The translations under genes were made by a program, and so were the position numbers. This document shows, piece after piece, positions 1 to 4,292 of a DNA stretch of 5,141 nt. This DNA is from GCA-2688775 sp035288865. GTDB lineage: Archaea; Nanobdellota; Nanobdellia; Woesearchaeales; GW2011-AR4. Where the stretch lies: the NCBI GenBank assembly GCA_035288865.1, contig DATDZA010000032.1, positions 1-5,141 on the forward strand, written 5' to 3'. Numbering within the stretch: the first letter of the stretch is position 1; each line of letters starts with the position of its first letter. The notes beneath the pieces are model-generated. The model had not been told where the DNA came from and searched no databases. It was given only the letters and a program-made list of their open reading frames with translations.

Positions 1-62
1 TTGCTAAAGGAGAAATAACAAAAAAAGAGTTTGAAGACATGAAAAAGGAACTGGGGGAGTGA
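1..62 (+). CDS. SHOCT-domain protein, C-terminal end only
   Basis: Only the last 19 residues are present, read in the frame whose codons begin at position 3 and ending at TGA 60-62. They read AKGEITKKEFEDMKKELGE, the typical end of a SHOCT (short C-terminal) domain: a glycine turn, an Ile-Thr-x-x-Glu/Gln-[FY] segment and a Lys/Glu-rich helix. The tail is clearly related to the end of the next gene (SGKITKKQYGEMKKELVKR), so the two are probably tandem paralogues. The stop codon lies 5 nt before the preferred ATG of the next gene, which implies one transcript. What the missing N-terminal part carries cannot be seen. Confidence 0.75.
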   Translation, partial: AKGEITKKEFEDMKKELGE

Positions 63-63
63 T
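53..63 (+). promoter_or_regulatory. Shine-Dalgarno that decides the SHOCT start
   Basis: GGGGGAGTGAT overlaps the stop codon of the upstream SHOCT gene (60-62) and ends 4 nt before ATG 68. It resembles the archaeal anti-16S target GGAGGTGAT. A GTG at 59 falls inside the motif, so ATG 68 is the better start. Internal genes of this operon use Shine-Dalgarno sequences, unlike the apparently leaderless genes further right. Confidence 0.6.
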
Positions 64-67
64 ATTT

Positions 68-367
68 ATGGAAGAAAACAAAAATTTATGGGTCTGGGTT
101 CTTGCAGCCGTAGCTTTACTTCTCTTATTAGGCAGTTTTGGGATGGGGGGCTACAGTATGATGGGCTTTGGAATGGGATTCGGATTCCTCTTTATGCTGC
201 TTTTCTGGGGGATTATCATTTGGCTCATAGTTACATTAGTCAATGCCCCTCAGTCAAGTAAAGCAGAAAGTGAGGATTCATTAACAATCTTAAAGAAGAG
301 ATATGTTTCTGGGAAAATTACAAAAAAGCAGTATGGAGAAATGAAAAAAGAACTGGTGAAAAGATGA
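68..367 (+). CDS. Small membrane protein with C-terminal SHOCT domain
   Basis: A 99-residue protein with two hydrophobic segments (about residues 7-22 and 37-58) joined by a Gly/Met-rich turn containing GMGGYSMMGFGMGFG, then a polar linker (60-69) and a SHOCT domain (about 70-97, with G82-K-I-T and Y89-x-x-M-K-K-E-L). SHOCT domains are short helical tails of unknown, possibly oligomerising, function. I chose ATG 68 over an in-frame GTG at 59: the GGGGGAG/GGAGTGAT sequence at 53-63 is a good Shine-Dalgarno for ATG 68, whereas GTG 59 would lie inside it. The gene follows another SHOCT gene and overlaps the DsrE-like gene by ATGA. Small SHOCT membrane proteins often sit near metal-efflux genes, and the methionines at 26, 31, 32 and 36 could bind Cu(I), but that is speculation because no transporter is in the window. 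Confidence 0.82.
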   Translation: MEENKNLWVWVLAAVALLLLLGSFGMGGYSMMGFGMGFGFLFMLLFWGIIIWLIVTLVNAPQSSKAESEDSLTILKKRYVSGKITKKQYGEMKKELVKR

Positions 368-687
368 AAATAGGGATTATTATCGGAACAAATGAAGCTG
401 AGGTTGTTTGGAATGCATTTAGGTTTGGCGTTACTTCATTAAAATCAAACCATGAAGCAAAGGTTTTCTTGATAAATAAGGGGGTCGAAATAGAGGATAT
501 TAAAGACGAAAAGCATAATGTAAGGGAACAGGCCGATTTATTTATTGAAAACAAAGGACAAATATTAGCTTGTGGAACTTGCTTAAAATCAAGACAGAAA
601 GAAGGAAGTAATATTTGCCCGATTTCAACAATGAAAGACTTATTAAAATTGGTTGAAGAATCGGATAAAATTTTGACATTTGGGTAA
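364..687 (+). CDS. DsrE-family sulfur-relay-like protein
   Basis: A 107-residue soluble protein that fits the DsrE/DsrF-like fold: an N-terminal beta strand (KIGIIIGTNEAE), a helix (about 12-27), a second strand (KVFLINKGVE, 33-42), a middle helix (about 52-63), a strand leading to a Cys loop (ILACGTC, 67-73), and a closing helix-strand (about 89-107, ending DKILTFG). Cysteines are C70, C73 and C85. C70-x-x-C73 lies where DsrE-type proteins keep their reactive cysteine, so persulfide transfer or thiol chemistry is plausible; the substrate is unknown. The start overlaps the stop of the SHOCT gene (ATGA, 364-367) and is preceded by GGTGA at 355-359, so translation is probably coupled. The family call is by pattern; the cellular role is inference. 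Confidence 0.8.
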   Translation: MKIGIIIGTNEAEVVWNAFRFGVTSLKSNHEAKVFLINKGVEIEDIKDEKHNVREQADLFIENKGQILACGTCLKSRQKEGSNICPISTMKDLLKLVEESDKILTFG

Positions 688-697
688 ATTTTATTAA
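688..697 (+). terminator. Possible T-rich terminator after the DsrE-like gene
   Basis: The run AATTTTATTA follows the TAA stop at 685-687 directly. Archaeal RNA polymerase terminates at short T-runs, so this is a reasonable but weak candidate; the run is interrupted and no other evidence supports it. Confidence 0.3.
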
Positions 698-716
698 GAA
701 CTCCCCCGTCCGTTCG

Positions 717-726
717 TCGTCCGTAG
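717..726 (+). repeat. Left copy of TCGTCCGTAG direct repeat
   Basis: TCGTCCGTAG recurs in the same orientation at 3182-3191. Both copies are followed by a C5 run, an A-rich run and then a diverged ATTGAA...TAACA.CG segment (764-778 here, 3203-3217 on the right), so the match appears to extend over some 45-70 bases with gaps. The 10-bp core is exact; the extension is a by-eye alignment. Confidence 0.5.
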
Positions 727-778
727 AAATGTCCCCCTATCAGCCGTTTAGCCACTAAAAATTATTGAACTTAACATC

Positions 779-894
779 GGAATTTAACGAAGTTGAATTT
801 TGAGAGTTGGAGCAAGGCAGGCAACCCAGCAGAGCGACCTCCAAAATTCAATTTGGGTGGAGAAACCTGCAAGGTTTCGGAACCGTTAAATTCC
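779..894. repeat. Nested inverted repeats, possible three-way-junction fold
   Basis: Three sets of complementary arms nest without crossing. P1 is GGAATTTAAC (779-788) with GTTAAATTCC (885-894), 10 perfect pairs. P2 is TTGAATTTTG (793-802) with CAAAATTCAA (842-851), 10 perfect pairs, extended by GAG 804-806 with CTC 839-841 past a one-base bulge (A803). P3 is GAAACCT (862-868) with AGGTTTC (872-878), 7 pairs closed by a GCA loop. Together they make a closed three-way junction of 116 nt. The four AT-rich arms resemble each other, and a competing hairpin (781-788 with 792-799, one G-U pair, GAA loop) is possible, as is GGTT 873-876 with AACC 881-884. It could be a structured RNA, a dispersed extragenic palindrome or the core of a small mobile element. 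Confidence 0.6.
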
Positions 895-961
895 TGTTAG
901 TTGCGTCGGAGCGTAGCGGAGACCGAGAATTAGTGCAACGTTCCGAAGGAAATTCGAAGAG

Positions 962-975
962 TTTTTTCGGGGGCT
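962..975 (+). repeat. Left outer inverted repeat of the two-gene cassette
   Basis: TTTTTTCGGGGGCT here is the exact reverse complement of 3190-3203, a perfect 14-bp match about 2.2 kb away on the other side of the DUF2157/GDYXXLXDE operon. It lies 44 nt from the inner repeat on this side, compared with 10 nt on the right. No clear target-site duplication is visible just outside it. Confidence 0.75.
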
Positions 976-1019
976 CGTTTCTAGCTGGCGAACACAGTGA
1001 GCATTCAAGAATAAATAGT

Positions 1020-1037
1020 AAGGGGCACCACTCAAAA
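1020..1037 (+). repeat. Left inner inverted repeat of the two-gene cassette
   Basis: AAGGGGCACCACTCAAAA matches the reverse complement of 3163-3179 over its whole length with a single one-base insertion. Its end is 3 nt from the GDYXXLXDE stop codon (minus-strand TGA at 1041-1043), so the repeat begins immediately beyond the coding region. Confidence 0.75.
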
Positions 1038-1040
1038 TAA

Positions 1041-1559
1041 TCACGATTTTATATCAAATTCTTCGTAGTCTATTTTTATAGGTTCTCCATTATATAATAA
1101 TTGTACAAGTTTAGCTCTTCCAGAATTGGCAACAATTGCTTCAACAGTTATATTTCTTGTTGGTAACTCTGCGTGTCTTTCAAAAAAGAATTGTTCTATC
1201 CCATATTCGACTCTTAATGTATTTCCATAAACGCTTGTTACTTCTCCTTTTATGAAGTCTCCTTTATCAGGTTTTGATTTTGATACGCTTTCTTTTCTCC
1301 AGATTCCTTGTTCATCTTCTTTTAAGGAGATAAAAACAGAATCTCCCTCAGTAAATCCTTCAACATCGCTTATTCTTGAAATTTCATAGTTGATTGTCAT
1401 ATATTGACCTCTGAAAAGATCAAATGGATCAACTGGTTGAGTGGCAAGAACTATTTTTTTTCCTGTCATAAAAGGCCATTGATTATAAAGAATAAAAGAT
1501 AATACCACAACCAATATTATCGCCAATACTGCTATTAATCCAATATACTGTTTTTTCAT
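1041..1559 (-). CDS. Membrane-anchored GDYXXLXDE-family protein
   Basis: A 172-residue protein with one N-terminal membrane anchor (about residues 5-25) and an extracytoplasmic domain. The family signature GDYxxLxYE/DE appears as R50-G51-Q52-Y53-M-T-I-N57-Y58-E59, so the usual Asp is Gln here. Further family-like features are DPFDLF (44-49) just before the motif, the YGIEQFFFE segment (119-127) and the closing strand region (about 137-162, NSGRAKLVQLLYNGEPI). The function of the family is unknown; it is commonly found beside DUF2157 or DUF4401 membrane proteins, as here. The ATG overlaps the stop of the DUF2157 gene (ATGA on the minus strand, 1556-1559), with an AAAGGA-like ribosome site at 1568-1573, so the two proteins are probably made together and may form one envelope complex. 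All 7 Arg codons are AGA. Confidence 0.85.
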   Translation of the reverse strand: MKKQYIGLIAVLAIILVVVLSFILYNQWPFMTGKKIVLATQPVDPFDLFRGQYMTINYEISRISDVEGFTEGDSVFISLKEDEQGIWRKESVSKSKPDKGDFIKGEVTSVYGNTLRVEYGIEQFFFERHAELPTRNITVEAIVANSGRAKLVQLLYNGEPIKIDYEEFDIKS

Positions 1560-3121
1560 CTGTTAAATCCTTTAGTTTGTTTTGTTTTTTCCAAGAGTTT
1601 TCTTCTCCATTTAGGGATTTGCCAAGCTCCAAAGATTAGCATTAACCCGCCCAATATCGCAAGAACACTAAATGCGAAATAACCTCTGAAATCCATCCAA
1701 AATCCGATGTATCTTGAGATTATATCAATTATAAATGCAAATATTGCAATATTCACTATTTTTGTTGAACCTACTTTCTGACCATACCATAATATTAAAA
1801 CAATAAATCCGATAAATGCAATATTGTTAAGTATCCATAAGAACCATAAGCTGGTTGGTAGTCCTCTTGAAGTATTCCAAAATCCGTAAGAATGTTGCCA
1901 TTTGCATAAATCTTTATCCACACAATTGTCTTTCTGATTGTTGTTTTTACTGCATGTTTCATAAGCAGTATTATCCCATCTCTGTTGTTGGCAATTATTA
2001 TTCTGCCAATTACAATCCAGTTTATCTGATGTAGACGTGCATTCCCCTTCCATCTTATAATTGTAACAACTTGATTGCTGACAACTGCCTTGTGTATTCC
2101 ATTGGTCAGTTTTCCATTCACAAATTAATGGGCTGGGGGCAGAAGAACACTCTGCCGAATTCTTGAAATCATAGCAACTTTTTGCGTTACAAGTTCCAAT
2201 CAAACCTGCTCCTGCTTTTGTCGAAAGTATTAGAATAAATAATATAGCTAATACTCCTACAAACCCAAGAATTTCTTTGAGTGAGATAGAACTCTTGCTC
2301 GTTGCAAAAAGTGCTCCAATAATAAAACCAAAGAAACATATTATTATGAATAAAATGAGGAATACTGAAAACGCTCCTCCTTCAAATGAATATTCACTCA
2401 ATACTGGAAGAAATGATTGAAAACTTAAAATATAAAATATTAATAAGAAATAAAATACTGTCCAGAAGCGATAAATATTTGTAAACTTATGAGAAAGCGA
2501 ATTATGCAAAGCACTTAATCCAAATAATAATGCTCCTGCACTTAAGAAAATTATTATGAAACTAAAAATAGGTCCTCCTGGAGAAGAAAGACTTAATCTT
2601 GAAATTGAAGCGTAATATTGTAAAACCACCCACGGAAAAAAAGTAAGCATTGAAACAACAAGGTTTTCTGGTGAATCAAGCAAGTAAGCAGTAACTAATA
2701 TAATCACCCAAGCGAAAAATAACAACCATGCATAGTGTTGTGTAGATGTAGCTAAATGATATATTTGTGAGATTAAAAATAAACTGAGAATGAATAACAA
2801 TGCACCAAGTGTGATTAATGACCTTCCAACACCTTCGTGATTATTTTGTCTTAACATAACTCCAGAAACAAAAGCTGTAAGAGTTGCACTAACAAGAATC
2901 AAAACTTTAATTGCATCCGGTATCTGATGCCAATTTTTCGCAATCAACCATGCAAATCCAATAAAAATTAAAACAGCCCCAATTGTTGCAATAACTGCAA
3001 TAAATTTATTTGATTTTCCTTCTGATTCTTCTTGAGTAGAATCTGCAAGCATTTTTTTTGCTTGAGCTTGATTAATGGTTCCTTCTTTTAGCCATTGTTT
3101 AATTTGTTTTTCTTCAACCAT
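1556..3121 (-). CDS. DUF2157 polytopic membrane protein with Cys-rich ectodomain
   Basis: A 521-residue protein. Residues 1-36 form the cytoplasmic helical DUF2157 head (IKQWLKEGTINQAQAKKML). I count about twelve membrane segments, near 41-61, 69-89, 100-120, 130-147, 152-170, 184-204, 218-238, 249-272, 284-302, 424-446, 455-475 and 481-499, then a basic cytoplasmic tail (KWRRKLLEK). The C-terminal part with R470-Y-I-G-F-W and RGYFAFSVLAILGG resembles the usual DUF2157 end. Residues about 303-423 are an inserted Cys-rich loop with 12 cysteines; with the N-terminus inside, nine preceding helices place it outside the cell. It contains two exact CX4CX8CX8CXW units (311-336 and 347-372) and a shorter third one (390-408). 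Function is unknown. It heads the operon with the GDYXXLXDE gene and has its own TATA-like promoter. Arg codons are AGR in 10 of 11. Confidence 0.87.
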   Translation of the reverse strand: MVEEKQIKQWLKEGTINQAQAKKMLADSTQEESEGKSNKFIAVIATIGAVLIFIGFAWLIAKNWHQIPDAIKVLILVSATLTAFVSGVMLRQNNHEGVGRSLITLGALLFILSLFLISQIYHLATSTQHYAWLLFFAWVIILVTAYLLDSPENLVVSMLTFFPWVVLQYYASISRLSLSSPGGPIFSFIIIFLSAGALLFGLSALHNSLSHKFTNIYRFWTVFYFLLIFYILSFQSFLPVLSEYSFEGGAFSVFLILFIIICFFGFIIGALFATSKSSISLKEILGFVGVLAILFILILSTKAGAGLIGTCNAKSCYDFKNSAECSSAPSPLICEWKTDQWNTQGSCQQSSCYNYKMEGECTSTSDKLDCNWQNNNCQQQRWDNTAYETCSKNNNQKDNCVDKDLCKWQHSYGFWNTSRGLPTSLWFLWILNNIAFIGFIVLILWYGQKVGSTKIVNIAIFAFIIDIISRYIGFWMDFRGYFAFSVLAILGGLMLIFGAWQIPKWRRKLLEKTKQTKGFNR

Positions 3122-3145
3122 TTTATTATATTATTAATGAAGGTA

Positions 3146-3156
3146 CTATATAAATA
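3146..3156 (-). promoter_or_regulatory. TATA-box promoter of the DUF2157/GDYXXLXDE operon
   Basis: On the minus strand the sequence ATTTATATA (3147-3155) lies about 30 nt before the ATG at 3119-3121, with an A-rich stretch upstream that could serve as the BRE. This spacing predicts transcription starting within a few bases of the ATG, and no Shine-Dalgarno sequence is visible, so the mRNA is probably leaderless. The promoter is inside the inverted repeats and would move with the cassette. Confidence 0.65.
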
Positions 3157-3162
3157 ATTAGT

Positions 3163-3179
3163 TTTTGAGTGTGCCCCTT
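3163..3179 (-). repeat. Right inner inverted repeat of the two-gene cassette
   Basis: Read on the minus strand this is AAGGGGCACACTCAAAA, the partner of 1020-1037 with one base fewer. It sits just upstream of the DUF2157 promoter, so the inner repeats enclose little beyond the operon and its promoter. Confidence 0.75.
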
Positions 3180-3181
3180 TA

Positions 3182-3191
3182 TCGTCCGTAG
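3182..3191 (+). repeat. Right copy of TCGTCCGTAG direct repeat
   Basis: Exact copy of 717-726, located between the inner and outer right inverted repeats and overlapping the outer one by two bases. Together the two copies bracket the whole 779-3181 region in direct orientation. Confidence 0.5.
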
Positions 3192-3203
3192 CCCCCGAAA
3201 AAA
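3190..3203 (-). repeat. Right outer inverted repeat of the two-gene cassette
   Basis: AGCCCCCGAAAAAA is the exact reverse complement of 962-975. The shift from AGR-type to CGN-type arginine codons occurs across the intergenic region containing this repeat. Confidence 0.75.
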
Positions 3204-3217
3204 TTGAAACTAACACC

Positions 3218-3246
3218 GATTAACCGCAGTTCCATTGCGGTTAATC
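3218..3246. other. Perfect 11-7-11 palindrome, candidate Xer recombination site
   Basis: GATTAACCGCA (3218-3228) and TGCGGTTAATC (3236-3246) are perfect 11-bp inverted arms around the 7-base centre GTTCCAT. The complementarity stops at 11 bp on the outside (C3217 and T3247). Xer/dif sites consist of two 11-bp recombinase-binding arms around a 6- to 8-bp centre, and some single-recombinase systems keep the site beside the gene. This palindrome lies 82 nt before xerA. Against this, the arms do not obviously match the TTATATC-type arms of known archaeal dif sites. It could equally be an operator, or a hairpin in a transcript entering from upstream. Confidence 0.4.
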
Positions 3247-3269
3247 TCCTGTTTCGTGCAGTTTTGCGT

Positions 3270-3295
3270 AGTGTCGTAGTGATCGCTACAGCACT
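3270..3295. promoter_or_regulatory. Imperfect 26-bp dyad abutting the xerA promoter
   Basis: The core GTAGTGATCGCTAC (3276-3289) is palindromic except for one T/G pair, and the symmetry extends outward as AGTGT...GCACT with one further T/G pair and one mismatch (C/A). The right edge touches the TATA-like box of xerA, over the expected BRE position, so a bound protein would interfere with TFB/TBP. A repressor operator, perhaps autoregulatory, is a reasonable inference. Confidence 0.4.
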
Positions 3296-3296
3296 T

Positions 3297-3306
3297 CTTT
3301 TTATAC
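3297..3306 (+). promoter_or_regulatory. TATA-box promoter of xerA
   Basis: CTTTTTATAC-like sequence, with TTTATAC at 3300-3306, lies about 25 nt before ATG 3328. With no Shine-Dalgarno sequence between, this suggests a leaderless transcript. Confidence 0.5.
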
Positions 3307-3327
3307 TGTGCTGCACATCATTTTTTC

Positions 3328-4104
3328 ATGGATCAAGAACAGCATCTCACCAAACTCACCGAAGAGCTCAAGCTCCGCCGCCATTCCGATGACACAGGCA
3401 AGCTCTATCACTCAGTTGTCAAACATTTCCTTGAATCAGGCAAAACGACGCGCGACTTTCTATTACAATACTCGAACAAAAGCAATTCAACGATGAGAAC
3501 AACGTACTTTGCATTGCGTTTCTATTATCAGCATGTATTGCATGAACATTTTGATGAACAGCTTCCCTTGGCTAAAAAGTCGTTAAAGCTTCCAATCGTG
3601 TTGAGCAAAGAAGAGGTTCATTCTATGATTGATGGCATGAACAACTTGAAGCATCGGCTCGTACTGTCGTTTCTTTATTATGCAGGCATGCGGCTCAATG
3701 AAGTTCGCAACATAAGATGGGAAGATCTTGACTTTGACAGGTCTTTAATCCATTTAAAAATTACAAAAGGCGGAAAAGAGCGTGTTGTATTTTTGCATGA
3801 AAAACTCAAAGAGCTGCTGAATCTGCATGCCAATCGTGATGGTCTTATATTCCTTTCACAGCGCAACAAAAAATATCACCCGCGCACAATTGAGCTTATC
3901 GTTAAAACCGCCGCCGAAAGAGCAGACATAAAAAAGAAAGTCACGCCGCACACATTACGCCACAGCTTCGCAACTCATCTGCTGGAAGCAGGCGCAGACA
4001 TCCGCTACATCCAGCACCTGCTTGGGCACAAAGACCTGAAAACGACGCAGATTTATACGCATGTGGCGCAGAAAGATGTGATAAAATTGGCAGGTTTGAT
4101 TTAG
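3328..4104 (+). CDS. xerA: XerA-type tyrosine recombinase
   Basis: A 258-residue DNA-breaking and rejoining enzyme. Residues 1-85 are the N-terminal helical core-binding domain, and about 90-255 the catalytic domain. All catalytic residues are visible: R122 (GMRLNEV), K147 (TKGGKER hairpin), H208 and R211 (HTLRHSF), H234 (LLGHKD) and the nucleophile Y243 (TQIYTHV). Archaeal XerA resolves chromosome dimers at dif; close relatives act as integrases of mobile elements, and sequence alone does not separate these roles here. The protein is slightly shorter than typical XerA (about 280-290 residues). ATG 3328 is the first possible start after an in-frame stop at 3280-3282 and fits the TATA box. Arginine codons are CGN in 13 of 17, unlike the genes to the left. 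A palindromic site and a dyad precede it. Confidence 0.9.
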   Translation: MDQEQHLTKLTEELKLRRHSDDTGKLYHSVVKHFLESGKTTRDFLLQYSNKSNSTMRTTYFALRFYYQHVLHEHFDEQLPLAKKSLKLPIVLSKEEVHSMIDGMNNLKHRLVLSFLYYAGMRLNEVRNIRWEDLDFDRSLIHLKITKGGKERVVFLHEKLKELLNLHANRDGLIFLSQRNKKYHPRTIELIVKTAAERADIKKKVTPHTLRHSFATHLLEAGADIRYIQHLLGHKDLKTTQIYTHVAQKDVIKLAGLI

Positions 4105-4107
4105 AAA

Positions 4108-4118
4108 AATTTTTATTG
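4108..4118 (+). terminator. T-run after xerA
   Basis: AATTTTTATTG starts 3 nt after the xerA stop (TAG, 4102-4104). A T5 run at 4110-4114 is a plausible archaeal termination signal. The same AT-rich stretch could also act as a TATA box for something downstream, so this is tentative. Confidence 0.35.
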
Positions 4119-4261
4119 AGTAAATGCTTCTGAGTTGTCATGAACAAAAATCCTATTTTGCGTTTCTTCGGCGTTCTGTCAATTGGAAAAAGCGTGAAAC
4201 TGTAATGAATGTGCTCCGAACAGAATTTGAAGAAAGGTTAACTCAACCAAAAACAGCAACA

Positions 4262-4270
4262 CATATAAGC
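4262..4270 (+). promoter_or_regulatory. TATA-box promoter of lipA
   Basis: CATATAAGC lies with its centre about 27 nt before ATG 4293, preceded by an A-rich region. No Shine-Dalgarno sequence is present, so lipA also appears to be transcribed without a leader. Confidence 0.5.
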
Positions 4271-4292
4271 AGATTATTCCCTCATTTAACCC

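Larger units (their letters stand above)
688..1040. other. Gene-free convergent intergenic region with repeats and dyads
   Basis: These 353 bases separate the convergent ends of the DsrE-like gene (+) and the GDYXXLXDE gene (-). Just after the DsrE stop is an AT-rich run (ATTTTATTA, 688-696) that may help termination. Then come C-runs at 702-706 and 733-737 around a TCGTCCGTAG motif (717-726), a strongly self-complementary stretch (779-894), further small dyads (TTCC-GAA-GGAA at 941-951), and the left ends of the cassette inverted repeat (962-975 and 1020-1037). The part from about 779 to 1030 is visibly richer in G+C than the flanking genes. A 77-codon open frame across it (807-1040) has a low-complexity product with no recognisable domain, and I do not treat it as a gene. 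Confidence 0.75.

Noticed and set aside
318..755. 145-codon open frame on the minus strand
   Set aside because: It lies antisense over the DsrE-like gene, which has a clear family pattern, operon coupling and a ribosome site.
779..1037. CRISPR array
   Set aside because: The repeats are palindromic and irregular in spacing, with no series of equal direct repeats and spacers, and no cas genes are present.
807..1040. 77-codon open frame on the plus strand
   Set aside because: It runs through the nested inverted repeats and ends just before the neighbouring gene's stop codon; the product is rich in Ser/Arg/Gly with no domain, and there is no clear promoter or ribosome site. Chance opening in repeat DNA is more likely.
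1795..2121. 108-codon open frame on the minus strand
   Set aside because: It is a shadow frame inside the DUF2157 gene, and the DUF2157 frame shows coherent membrane segments and regularly spaced cysteines.
962..3203. Invertible promoter or phase switch driven by XerA
   Set aside because: The operon promoter lies inside the inverted repeats, so inversion would carry promoter and genes together and would not turn expression on or off. The repeats also differ in spacing and do not have Xer-site geometry.
3204..3392. 62-codon open frames around 3204-3496 on the plus strand
   Set aside because: One starts at TTG in the intergenic repeat region and the other is out of frame inside xerA; both are shadows of the xerA region.
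4140..4205. 21-codon frame (MNKNPILRFFGV...) after xerA
   Set aside because: A TATA-like run about 27 nt upstream and a 1-base stop/start overlap with the next frame caught attention, but it is too short to judge and shows no recognisable feature.
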